From the NCBI GenBank assembly GCA_024691665.1, contig JAILNJ010000194.1, positions 1 through 5,018 on the forward strand: 5,018 bases of DNA, in the 5' to 3' direction. Source of the stretch: Gammaproteobacteria bacterium (GTDB lineage Bacteria > Bacillota_I > Bacilli_A > Izemoplasmatales > UBA1188). The notes beneath the pieces are model-generated. The model ran no database searches and had not been told where the DNA came from. It saw only the letters and a list, made by a program, of their open reading frames with translations. A program made the position numbers and the translations under genes. Positions 1 to 5,018 of the stretch are shown piece after piece (the stretch's first letter is position 1; every line of letters begins with the position of its first letter).

Positions 1-1
1 T

Positions 2-76
2 AATAGTCCATTCGATACTGGATTCTTATTTAAGAATGTGGGTAAGTTATTCGAGGTGAAAGTAAATGAAGACTGA
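2..76 (+). CDS. 3' end of an upstream gene, possibly a U32-family partner (trhP1/yrrN type)
   Basis: The frame starting at base 2 is open from the window edge to TGA at 74-76 and gives 24 C-terminal residues containing PFDTGFLF. It overlaps the start of the next gene by 11 bases, as expected for tightly packed co-transcribed genes. In B. subtilis the gene just before yrrO is yrrN, a shorter U32-family protein. The two (TrhP1 and TrhP2) act in 5-hydroxyuridine formation at the tRNA wobble position. The identification rests on this position and on a remembered resemblance of the tail to U32 proteins, not on any domain visible here. The frame starting at base 3 also runs from the edge, to TGA at 57-59, but its peptide looks less protein-like. 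That the tail is coding is fairly likely; the family assignment is tentative. Confidence 0.5.
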   Translation, partial: NSPFDTGFLFKNVGKLFEVKVNED

Positions 77-1247
77 GTTATTAATGCCTGCGGGTAACCT
101 TGAAAAACTTAAATATTCTTTAATGTATGGTGCTGATGCGGTATACATTGGAGGTAAAGTATTATCCCTTAGAGCGCAAGCTTCAAACTTTACCCTAGAA
201 GATATTAAAGAAGGTGTAGAATTCGCTCACAAACTAAATAAAAAGGTCTATATCACAGTAAATGTAATACCTAGAGAATCTGAGAAAGACTTGATTAAAG
301 ATTACTTAGAATCTTTAGAGAAAATTGGAGTAGATGGAATTATTGTTTCATCTCCTGCGATTCTTTATATGGCAAGAACTTACACAAAGATTCATGTCTC
401 TATTTCAACTCAAGCCTCAGTTACAAATTTAAGTGCGATTAAATTTTATGCATCACTAGGCGCAAATAGAGTCGTTCTCGCAAGAGAACTCTCAATAGAT
501 GAAATAAAATACATCAAAGAAAACACAGACACAGAAATTGAAGTATTTATTCATGGTGGAATGTGTAGTGGCTTTAGTGGAAGATGTACACTATCTAACT
601 ATATGAGTAGGAGAGACGCTAACGGTGGTGGATGTGCACACTCTTGTAGATGGAGTTATGACATCTATGAAGATGATAAGAAGATCAACACTGAAACATT
701 CAAAATAGGTTCTAAAGACTTATGTGCTATTTCATATATTAAAGATATGATTGATGCGGGTGTTGATAGTCTTAAGGTTGAAGGCAGAATGAAATCAATC
801 TCATACGTTTCAACTATTGCCTATACTTATAGAACACTTATAGATGATGTCTATAATAATAGCGTTAAAGATAATGAATATTATCTTAACCTTATGGGTG
901 AACAGGTAAATAGAAGCGCATCTGATGGATTCTTAAGTGGACATATTTCAAATGAACAAACCTTATACGCTAAAGAATCAAGTGAAGCTACTCAAGCATT
1001 CTATGGAATAGTACTTGATTATGATAAGGATAAAAGGTGCGTTTTAGTAGAAGTTAGAAACTTCTTTAAAGTAGGCGAAAAGGTTGAAATATTATCCCCA
1101 GGTAAACCTATTAGAGTAAGCACAATTGAATATATTATTAATAGTGATGGTGTGATGGTTAATGAAGCTACTCACGCTCTTGAGAAAGTTACTATTAATT
1201 CGAATATAGAATTAAATAAACACGACATAATAAGGAGACTCAAATGA
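66..1247 (+). CDS. trhP2: U32-family tRNA hydroxylation protein (TrhP/YrrO type)
   Basis: This 393-residue protein belongs to the 'peptidase U32' family. Its bacterial members are now linked to RNA hydroxylation: E. coli TrhP and B. subtilis TrhP1/TrhP2 make 5-hydroxyuridine at tRNA position 34. The N-terminal barrel opens with MPAGNLEKLK, GADAVYIGG and SISTQ (113-117). The family signature lies at 159-177 (E159, F161, C167, G172, C174, S177), followed by C190 and C194. C167, C174, C190 and C194 match the four cysteines that hold an iron-sulfur cluster in the related RlhA. SKDLC (216-220) and SLKVEGRMKS (235-244) are also typical. Residues from about 312 on form the C-terminal beta-barrel region. 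No signal peptide is seen, so it is cytosolic. The ATG at 66 is set by a good Shine-Dalgarno (GAGGTGA, 53-59). The stop overlaps udk by 4 bases, and udk and greA follow yrrO in B. subtilis too. A collagenase-like peptidase name in databases would be a legacy label. Confidence 0.9.
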   Translation: MKTELLMPAGNLEKLKYSLMYGADAVYIGGKVLSLRAQASNFTLEDIKEGVEFAHKLNKKVYITVNVIPRESEKDLIKDYLESLEKIGVDGIIVSSPAILYMARTYTKIHVSISTQASVTNLSAIKFYASLGANRVVLARELSIDEIKYIKENTDTEIEVFIHGGMCSGFSGRCTLSNYMSRRDANGGGCAHSCRWSYDIYEDDKKINTETFKIGSKDLCAISYIKDMIDAGVDSLKVEGRMKSISYVSTIAYTYRTLIDDVYNNSVKDNEYYLNLMGEQVNRSASDGFLSGHISNEQTLYAKESSEATQAFYGIVLDYDKDKRCVLVEVRNFFKVGEKVEILSPGKPIRVSTIEYIINSDGVMVNEATHALEKVTINSNIELNKHDIIRRLK

Positions 1248-1867
1248 AAGTTGTAGTAATTAGTGTAGCCGGTGGCTCAGGCAGTGGAAAGACTACTGTT
1301 GTAGACAAAATCATTAAATCATTTAAGAAAAGAGAAGTAAGAGTACTTAGACTTGATGACTATTATAAGTATTCACCACTTCCACTTGAAGAAAGAAAGT
1401 TAATTAACTATGACCATCCACATTCATTAGATTTTGATTTATTCGTAGAACAAGTTAATGAATTATGTGCTGGAAAAGCTATTGAAAAGCCTCTCTATGA
1501 TTATATAGATCATCAAAGAAAAACTGAGACTGAAGAAATTGAACCTTCAAAGATTTTAATCTTGGAAGGAATCCTCGTTATGAGTGATGAAAGAGTAAGA
1601 AACCTTTCAGATATTAAAGTATATGTTGATACAGACGCTGACTTAAGATTCATCAGAAGAATGTTAAGAGACACTAAAGAAAGAGGAAGAGATGTTGATA
1701 GCGTTGTAAATCAATATTTAAAGACAGTTAAACCAATGCATGAAGCATTCGTTGAACCAACTAAGAAATATGCGGATATTATTATCCCAAATGACTATTC
1801 TCACGATGTAGCTGTTAATATGATGATAGCTAAAATTCATGAGATACTAGAAGATAAAAATCAATAG
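1244..1867 (+). CDS. udk: Uridine kinase (uridine/cytidine kinase)
   Basis: Uridine kinase phosphorylates uridine and cytidine to UMP and CMP with ATP or GTP, the key step of pyrimidine nucleoside salvage in the cytosol. The 207-residue product has the normal length of bacterial Udk. The Walker A loop is GGSGSGKT (10-17). The nucleoside-site region has LDDYY (37-41) and NYDHP (55-59). PLYDY (83-87) and the Walker B-like strand ILEGIL (106-111) follow. The lid helix carries VDTDADLRFIRRMLRD and ERGR (128-149), and the arginines that clamp the phosphates are present. The start overlaps the trhP stop in an ATGA and has the Shine-Dalgarno AAGGAG at 1232-1237, so the two genes should be translationally coupled. 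No terminator separates it from greA. Nothing looks degraded or unusual. Confidence 0.97.
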   Translation: MKVVVISVAGGSGSGKTTVVDKIIKSFKKREVRVLRLDDYYKYSPLPLEERKLINYDHPHSLDFDLFVEQVNELCAGKAIEKPLYDYIDHQRKTETEEIEPSKILILEGILVMSDERVRNLSDIKVYVDTDADLRFIRRMLRDTKERGRDVDSVVNQYLKTVKPMHEAFVEPTKKYADIIIPNDYSHDVAVNMMIAKIHEILEDKNQ

Positions 1868-1868
1868 G

Positions 1869-1897
1869 TTGAAAAAACTTATAATAAGTATTATAAT
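1869..1897 (+). promoter_or_regulatory. Predicted sigma-A promoter for greA with overlapping palindrome
   Basis: A -35 box TTGAAA (1869-1874; 5 of 6 to consensus) is separated by 17 bases from a perfect -10 box TATAAT (1892-1897). Transcription would start near 1904, leaving a leader of about 20 bases that contains the greA Shine-Dalgarno. An 18-bp perfect dyad (1879-1896: 8-base arms TTATAATA/TATTATAA around AG) covers the spacer and most of the -10. A DNA-binding protein there would block or modulate this promoter. The promoter is probably an internal second start, since the upstream operon has no terminator before it. Confidence 0.75.
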
Positions 1898-1925
1898 AAC
1901 CATTAAAAAAATATAGGAGAAGCAT

Positions 1926-2381
1926 ATGGCAGCAAAGAAAATATATAGATTAACTCAAGAAGAAGTTAACAATTTTAAAAATGAACTTGAACATTTAATT
2001 AACGTTGAAAGACCTGCAAATATTCAAGCATTACAAGAAGCTAGAGCACTTGGTGACTTATCTGAAAACTCAGATTACGATTACGCTAAAAGTGAACAAG
2101 CTCGTATTGAAGAAAGAATTCAAGAACTCAAAATCTTAACTGAACCTGATAACTATGAAATCGTTGAATCTAAGATTATCAGAGTTGAATTCGTTGAACT
2201 CGGTAAGGTTAGAGAATTCACAATCGGTGGTGATAAAGGTAGTGACGTTTTAAACAATAAGATTTCTATGGATTCACCTCTTGCGGTTGCAGTTAAAGAT
2301 AAAGTTCCTGGAGATGTAGTATCTTACTACTCTGAATCAGGTAAAAAAGTAACTATAAAGTTACTCGATAACGCTAAATAG
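1926..2381 (+). CDS. greA: Transcription elongation factor GreA
   Basis: GreA binds the secondary channel of RNA polymerase and stimulates cleavage of backtracked RNA, rescuing arrested complexes and aiding fidelity. The 151-residue product is slightly shorter than the usual 156-160. The N-terminal half is the antiparallel coiled coil (about 8-75). Its tip holds the family motif ARALGDLSENSDY (39-51), in which D44 and E47 are the acidic residues that reach the polymerase active centre. The C-terminal FKBP-like domain (about 80-150) has FTIGG and the typical KISMDSPLAVAV (112-123) and VPGDVV (127-132). The start is set by AGGAG at 1915-1919, and the gene has its own strong promoter just upstream. 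mtnN starts one base after its TAG stop. Confidence 0.97.
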   Translation: MAAKKIYRLTQEEVNNFKNELEHLINVERPANIQALQEARALGDLSENSDYDYAKSEQARIEERIQELKILTEPDNYEIVESKIIRVEFVELGKVREFTIGGDKGSDVLNNKISMDSPLAVAVKDKVPGDVVSYYSESGKKVTIKLLDNAK

Positions 2382-2382
2382 T

Positions 2383-3048
2383 ATGTTTGTCGCATTTGTT
2401 GGAGCGATGGATGTTGAAATAGAGTATATCTTAAAAGCTCTATCAAACATCAAAAAAGAAGAATATAGAGGCTATACATTCTATCTAGGTGATAGAGGAA
2501 ATAATAAAGTAGTAGTCACAAGATCAGGTGTAGGAAAAGTTAATATGGCAGTAGCCCTCACAATCCTTCTTGATAAGTATCATGTTGATTATGTAATTAA
2601 CTCTGGTATTGCTGGATCTTATAACTCTAAAATAGGTTCTACATCTATTGCCTCTGAAGTCGCTTACTAAGATTTCATAATCCCTGGATATGGCTTCGGA
2701 GTTCCAAGACATCCAAATCCATATAAACCATCAGATGATATTATTAATGCCGCAAAAGAAATCTATAAAGATAATAAGAATATCAAGTTTGGTAAGATTA
2801 TTACTGGCGATAGATTTGCGATAGACGTAAAAGACTTCGGTGAATATGATTATAAAACAAGTATCGCTGTAGATATGGAATCAGCGAGTGTTGCTCAAGT
2901 GTGTTATTTATTTTCTACTGACTATTTAATTATTAGAAGTATCTCAGATAATTTATCAGCTGAAGAATACGAAGAGAATGAAACTACTCAACCTGATGTA
3001 TCAGGCGAAATCGCACTCAAGTTTATCGATAACTATAACAAATATTAA
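2383..3048 (+). pseudogene. mtnN: MTA/SAH nucleosidase, interrupted by an in-frame TAA at codon 96
   Basis: MtnN splits adenine from 5'-methylthioadenosine, S-adenosylhomocysteine and 5'-deoxyadenosine, clearing the by-products of SAM-dependent reactions. The frame encodes 221 codon positions before TAA at 3046-3048, close to the usual 228-232, but a TAA at 2668-2670 stops translation after 95 residues. The reading frame is unchanged on the far side. The first half has VGAMDVEIE with the acid E12, RSGVGKVNMA (47-56) and NSGIAGS (73-79). The second has TGDRF (141-145), VDMESASVAQVC (163-174) with E166, and RSISD with D189. E12, E166 and D189 correspond to the E. coli catalytic residues E12, E174 and D197, with identical 23-residue spacing of the last two. 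The stop falls after SEVAY, where relatives read Y-H-D or similar. The first in-frame ATG after it is far down, at 2875, so reinitiation would not give an enzyme. The start lacks a Shine-Dalgarno and sits one base after the greA stop, implying coupling. It could be a recent nonsense mutation, a sequencing error, or, less likely, a read-through site. Confidence 0.88.
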
Positions 3049-3049
3049 T

Positions 3050-3080
3050 AAAAAGAAATCCCGCTCGGATTTCTTTTTTT
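3050..3080 (+). terminator. Rho-independent terminator after mtnN
   Basis: AAAAGAAATCC (3051-3061) pairs without mismatch with GGATTTCTTTT (3067-3077) around the 5-base loop CGCTC. The descending arm runs into a T tract ending at 3080. It begins one base after the mtnN stop at 3048 and closes the + strand transcript. The left flank is A-rich, so the hairpin could also work weakly on the opposite strand. Confidence 0.88.
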
Positions 3081-3286
3081 ATAACTTTTTCACATTTGAG
3101 CCCTAATTTTACACAAAATAATAAAATACTATTGTTGATTTTCATAAAAAATGTAATGTAAAAGTGTAGATAAAAGAATTGAAATAACGAAACTCCTAGT
3201 TATTCATTTAATTTTTTATTACTCTTAATTGACTAAATATAAAAAATGCTTCCTTTATTAGTCAGTTATAAAAAACTCCTTTTTTT
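3081..3286. other. AT-rich intergenic stretch without a protein gene
   Basis: I find no credible coding region on either strand between the mtnN terminator and the next hairpin. The stretch is very AT-rich. It contains a weak 6-bp inverted repeat AATAAC/GTTATT (3183-3188, 3199-3204), the octamer AAACTCCT twice (3190-3197 and 3273-3280), a TTGACT hexamer (3229-3234) without a well-spaced -10, and a better hairpin listed separately. On the + strand the best promoter guess is TTGATT (3135-3140), 16 bases, TGTAAA (3157-3162), which is poor. The convergent genes on both sides do not need a promoter here. It may be neutral spacer or hold a small RNA ending at 3318. Confidence 0.5.
3226..3268. repeat. 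11-bp inverted repeat (hairpin) in the intergenic region
   Basis: TAATTGACTAA (3226-3236) can pair with TTAGTCAGTTA (3258-3268) over 11 positions with a single T-G wobble and a 21-base loop. There is no T run directly after it on either strand, so it is not a classical terminator. It lies 18 bases before the GAAA-loop terminator and could be the body of a small structured RNA or an old operator. In such AT-rich DNA a chance origin cannot be excluded, although the GACT/AGTC core makes it better than most. Confidence 0.45.
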
Positions 3287-3318
3287 AAACACACCGTCGA
3301 AAGATGGTGTGTTTTTTT
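3287..3318 (+). terminator. Second rho-independent terminator, GAAA tetraloop
   Basis: A 12-bp stem (3287-3298 with 3303-3314, one G-T pair) closes on a GAAA tetraloop (3299-3302), and seven T residues (3312-3318) follow. On the other strand the stem is followed by only three T and then an A run, so the polarity is +. No + strand protein gene lies between it and the mtnN terminator at 3080. It is either a back-up that stops read-through into the antisense of ktrA, or the end of an unannotated small RNA. Confidence 0.85.
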
Positions 3319-3320
3319 GC

Positions 3321-3345
3321 AAAATAAAAGGGCCATTAAGGCCCT
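3321..3345 (-). terminator. Rho-independent terminator of the ktrB-ktrA transcript
   Basis: Read on the minus strand, AGGGCC (3345-3340) pairs with GGCCCT (3334-3329) around a 5-base loop, and TTTTATTTT follows (3329-3321). It starts about 10 bases after the ktrA stop, the normal place for an operon terminator. It sits back to back with the + strand terminator at 3287-3318, so convergent transcripts are kept apart. Confidence 0.82.
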
Positions 3346-3355
3346 ATTTAATTAG

Positions 3356-4045
3356 TTATTTTTTAGCTGCGGCTTTTTCTTTCTTTTGGATTGTTTTATT
3401 CTTATCCTTTTCAATCTTTAAAGCAGAAGTAGCTTTACCGAATAGATAGATATGATCATCCTTATAGAAAGTATAATCAGCAGTTGGAAGGTTGATGATA
3501 CCATTATTCTTAATTGCGATGATGTTTACATCAAACTTTCTTCTAATATCAAGTTCCTTGATTGAGAATCCAACCCATGCATCAGGAATTTGAATTTCAT
3601 ACATACTGTAATCTTCAGTAAGTTGAATGTAGTCGAAGATGTTAGAAGCGTTAACTTTAATCGCAATTCTTTCAGCGATATCCTTTTCAGGATATACAGT
3701 TTCATCAGCACCAGCCATCTTTAAGAACTTAGCTTGAATTTCAGATGCTGCTTTTGAAATTATATATTTACATCCAAGTTCTTTTAAATGAGAAGTAATT
3801 TCTAGAGATGCTTGGAAGTTTTGACCGATAGCAACTACTACGATATCAAAGTTTCTAGCTCCAAGTTCTTTTAGAGTTTGCTTCTGCATACAGTCTCCAA
3901 CGTAAGCATTAGTAAATTCAGTAGATAATAGATTTACAACTTCACTATTAGAGTCAATTATACAAACTTCATTTTTTAAACTAACTAATTTTCTGGCGAG
4001 ATGTTTACCAAACTCACCCATACCAATAATTAATACGTTTTTCAT
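3356..4045 (-). CDS. ktrA: KtrA-type potassium uptake regulatory subunit (RCK/TrkA family)
   Basis: KtrA forms a cytosolic octameric ring of RCK domains that gates the KtrB channel in response to ATP/ADP, and in many Bacillota also to cyclic di-AMP. The 229-residue product starts with the RCK_N Rossmann fold: VLIIGMGEFGKHLA with the GMGEFG nucleotide loop (8-13) and the acidic residue D31 at the end of strand 2. AGADETVYPEKDIAERIA (111-128) ends this domain. RCK_C (about 140-205) contains RRKFDVNIIAIKNNGIINLP, the region that in KtrA homologues forms the cyclic di-AMP pocket. A tail of about 24 residues rich in lysine and alanine follows. I chose the ATG at 4045 because homologues start MKNVLIIG. 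A TTG at 4060 would add five residues inside ktrB. The Shine-Dalgarno is weak (GGGG), and the start lies 4 bases after the ktrB stop, so coupling is likely. Confidence 0.93.
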   Translation of the reverse strand: MKNVLIIGMGEFGKHLARKLVSLKNEVCIIDSNSEVVNLLSTEFTNAYVGDCMQKQTLKELGARNFDIVVVAIGQNFQASLEITSHLKELGCKYIISKAASEIQAKFLKMAGADETVYPEKDIAERIAIKVNASNIFDYIQLTEDYSMYEIQIPDAWVGFSIKELDIRRKFDVNIIAIKNNGIINLPTADYTFYKDDHIYLFGKATSALKIEKDKNKTIQKKEKAAAKK

Positions 4046-4049
4046 ATGA

Positions 4050-5018
4050 TTACCCCACAATTATTTTGCCTTTCGGCTCTTCGAGTATATATTCATTATT
4101 TTCTTTTGTTATAAATAAACTTAGAAGTGATAATCCACCAATACGTCCTGCATACATTAAGAATGTAAGAATAAGTTTAGTGAATACATTTCCTGCGGCA
4201 CTAATACCAAGTGATAGTCCAACAGTACCTACGGCACTAGTAACTTCAAATAATATTTGTTCGAAAGTAAATGTATCGAACGCAGCGATTAATATACTTG
4301 CGCCAAATATTATAATTGTATAAGCCACGAATAGTGCGCTTGATTGTTTAACAATCTTGTCTGGAATTTGTCTTTTGAATAATACAACTTTATTATGACC
4401 TCTCATTTGAGAGTAGAGGTTAGCGATTACTACGACGAATGTAGTAACTTTTAAACCACCGGCAGTAGAACCTGAGTTACCACCAATAAACATTAATACA
4501 TTTGTTAGAATCTTACCAGATGATGTGAGAGCGTTCATATCAACTGTGTTAAATCCAGCGGTTCTTGGACTTACTGATAAGAAGAAGGCATTCACAAGTT
4601 TATCTTTAAAACTGAAATCAGTGAATGGTCCACCATTACCAATATTAGTAAATTCAAACATTAAGAATAATAATGCAGGTACTACAATTAAGATTGCGTT
4701 AAATACTAGTACTACTTTAGAATGAACTTCTAATTTCTTTAAGTTAAACTTATTATCGATTAAGTCACTCCAGATAATAAATCCTGATCCACCTATTATA
4801 ATTAATACCATAATTGTAATAAGAAGTAGAGAATTAGATTTATAAGCTGTTAAGCTTCCTGTACCAAAAACATCAAAACCTGCGTTACAGAATGCACTTA
4901 TTGAATGGAATATTCCTTTGAATAAAGCATCTCCAAAACTCATTTCCCTAGATAGAATAGATGTAATGATTAATGTACCAACACCTTCAAATAGTATTGT
5001 ACCAAGAATGATTCTTCT
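4050..5018 (-). CDS. ktrB: KtrB-type potassium channel/transporter subunit, 5' end outside the window
   Basis: KtrB is the membrane channel of the KtrAB system (TrkH/HKT superfamily) and takes up potassium, often coupled to sodium. The frame is open from the window edge to TAA at 4052-4050 and shows 322 residues. Full-length KtrB is about 445, so roughly 120 N-terminal residues with the first filter repeat are missing. An ATG at 4943 is internal, because the 25 codons before it (RRIILGTILFEG and on) continue the family pattern. In visible numbering the second filter is CNAGFD (44-49), the third SPRTAGFNT (150-158) and the fourth SAVGTVGLS (261-269). The flexible gating loop GGNSGSTAGGLK lies at 179-190. 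Several hydrophobic membrane spans alternate with these pore loops. The end GRIGGLSLL...EEPKGKIIVG is typical of the family. It is co-transcribed with ktrA, and its promoter lies outside the window. Confidence 0.94.
   Translation of the reverse strand, partial: RRIILGTILFEGVGTLIITSILSREMSFGDALFKGIFHSISAFCNAGFDVFGTGSLTAYKSNSLLLITIMVLIIIGGSGFIIWSDLIDNKFNLKKLEVHSKVVLVFNAILIVVPALLFLMFEFTNIGNGGPFTDFSFKDKLVNAFFLSVSPRTAGFNTVDMNALTSSGKILTNVLMFIGGNSGSTAGGLKVTTFVVVIANLYSQMRGHNKVVLFKRQIPDKIVKQSSALFVAYTIIIFGASILIAAFDTFTFEQILFEVTSAVGTVGLSLGISAAGNVFTKLILTFLMYAGRIGGLSLLSLFITKENNEYILEEPKGKIIVG

Noticed and set aside
2668..2670. Reassigned TAA codon or mycoplasma code
   Set aside because: TAA ends ktrA, ktrB and mtnN itself at proper lengths. 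Tryptophan is TGG at the sites I checked and no conserved gene has an internal TGA.
2524..2712. Minus-strand reading frame across mtnN
   Set aside because: It is antisense to a recognisable mtnN and has no motifs of its own. Its presence over the stop codon is coincidental.
2383..3048. A frameshift as the cause of the broken mtnN
   Set aside because: The family motifs before and after the stop lie in the same frame, so it is a substitution-type stop, not an insertion or deletion.
3229..3259. TTGACT as the -35 of a promoter for a small RNA
   Set aside because: The nearest -10-like hexamer (TTTATT, 3254-3259) is 19 bases away and matches poorly, and the -35 lies inside the hairpin arm.
3246..3449. 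Possible + strand reading frame of 67 codons
   Set aside because: It runs through two terminator hairpins and into the antisense of ktrA, with no ribosome binding site and no family resemblance.
3526..3711. Minus-strand reading frame in another frame within ktrA
   Set aside because: The ktrA frame is clearly the coding one, with full RCK motifs. This is a frame-shifted shadow.
4066..4725. Two + strand reading frames inside ktrB (4066-4323, 4525-4725)
   Set aside because: They are antisense shadows of ktrB; their peptides are the mirror of its membrane segments.

Overview
This AT-rich window looks like chromosomal DNA from a low-GC member of the Bacillota/Mycoplasmatota (an Acholeplasma/Izemoplasma- or Erysipelotrichia-like lineage is my best guess). 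The reasons are base composition, the almost exclusive use of AGA for arginine, and the gene order, which follows the Bacillus subtilis yrrN-yrrO-udk-greA-...-mtnN neighbourhood. The three tryptophans I located in confident genes are all TGG, and TGA sits where two reading frames would end, so the standard bacterial code is likely rather than the mycoplasma code. This is a modest argument from few sites.

Left block, + strand (1-3080). A few codons of an upstream gene end inside the start of a U32-family protein (trhP/yrrO type, tRNA wobble-uridine hydroxylation). That gene overlaps udk (uridine kinase) by an ATGA. A 58-base gap with a near-consensus sigma-A promoter precedes greA (transcript-cleavage factor). 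mtnN (MTA/SAH nucleosidase) starts one base after the greA stop. mtnN is interrupted at codon 96 by an in-frame TAA, but the rest of the gene continues in the same frame with its catalytic residues intact. A strong hairpin-plus-T-run terminator closes the block.

Middle (3049-3355). About 300 bases without a protein gene. They contain the mtnN terminator, an AT-rich stretch with an 11-bp hairpin, a second + strand terminator with a GAAA tetraloop, and a minus-strand terminator for the converging genes.

Right block, minus strand (5018-3356). ktrB (potassium channel subunit, 5' end beyond the window) is followed after 4 bases by ktrA (the cytosolic RCK gating subunit), together making a KtrAB potassium uptake system.

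Functionally the left block is RNA and nucleoside housekeeping: tRNA modification, pyrimidine salvage, transcription fidelity and recycling of the S-adenosylmethionine by-product. The right block is potassium and osmotic homeostasis. I see no mobile element, CRISPR array, rRNA or tRNA, and nothing I would call a new biological system. The points most worth a second look are the in-frame stop in mtnN, the palindrome across the greA promoter, and the structured intergenic region that could hold a small RNA.
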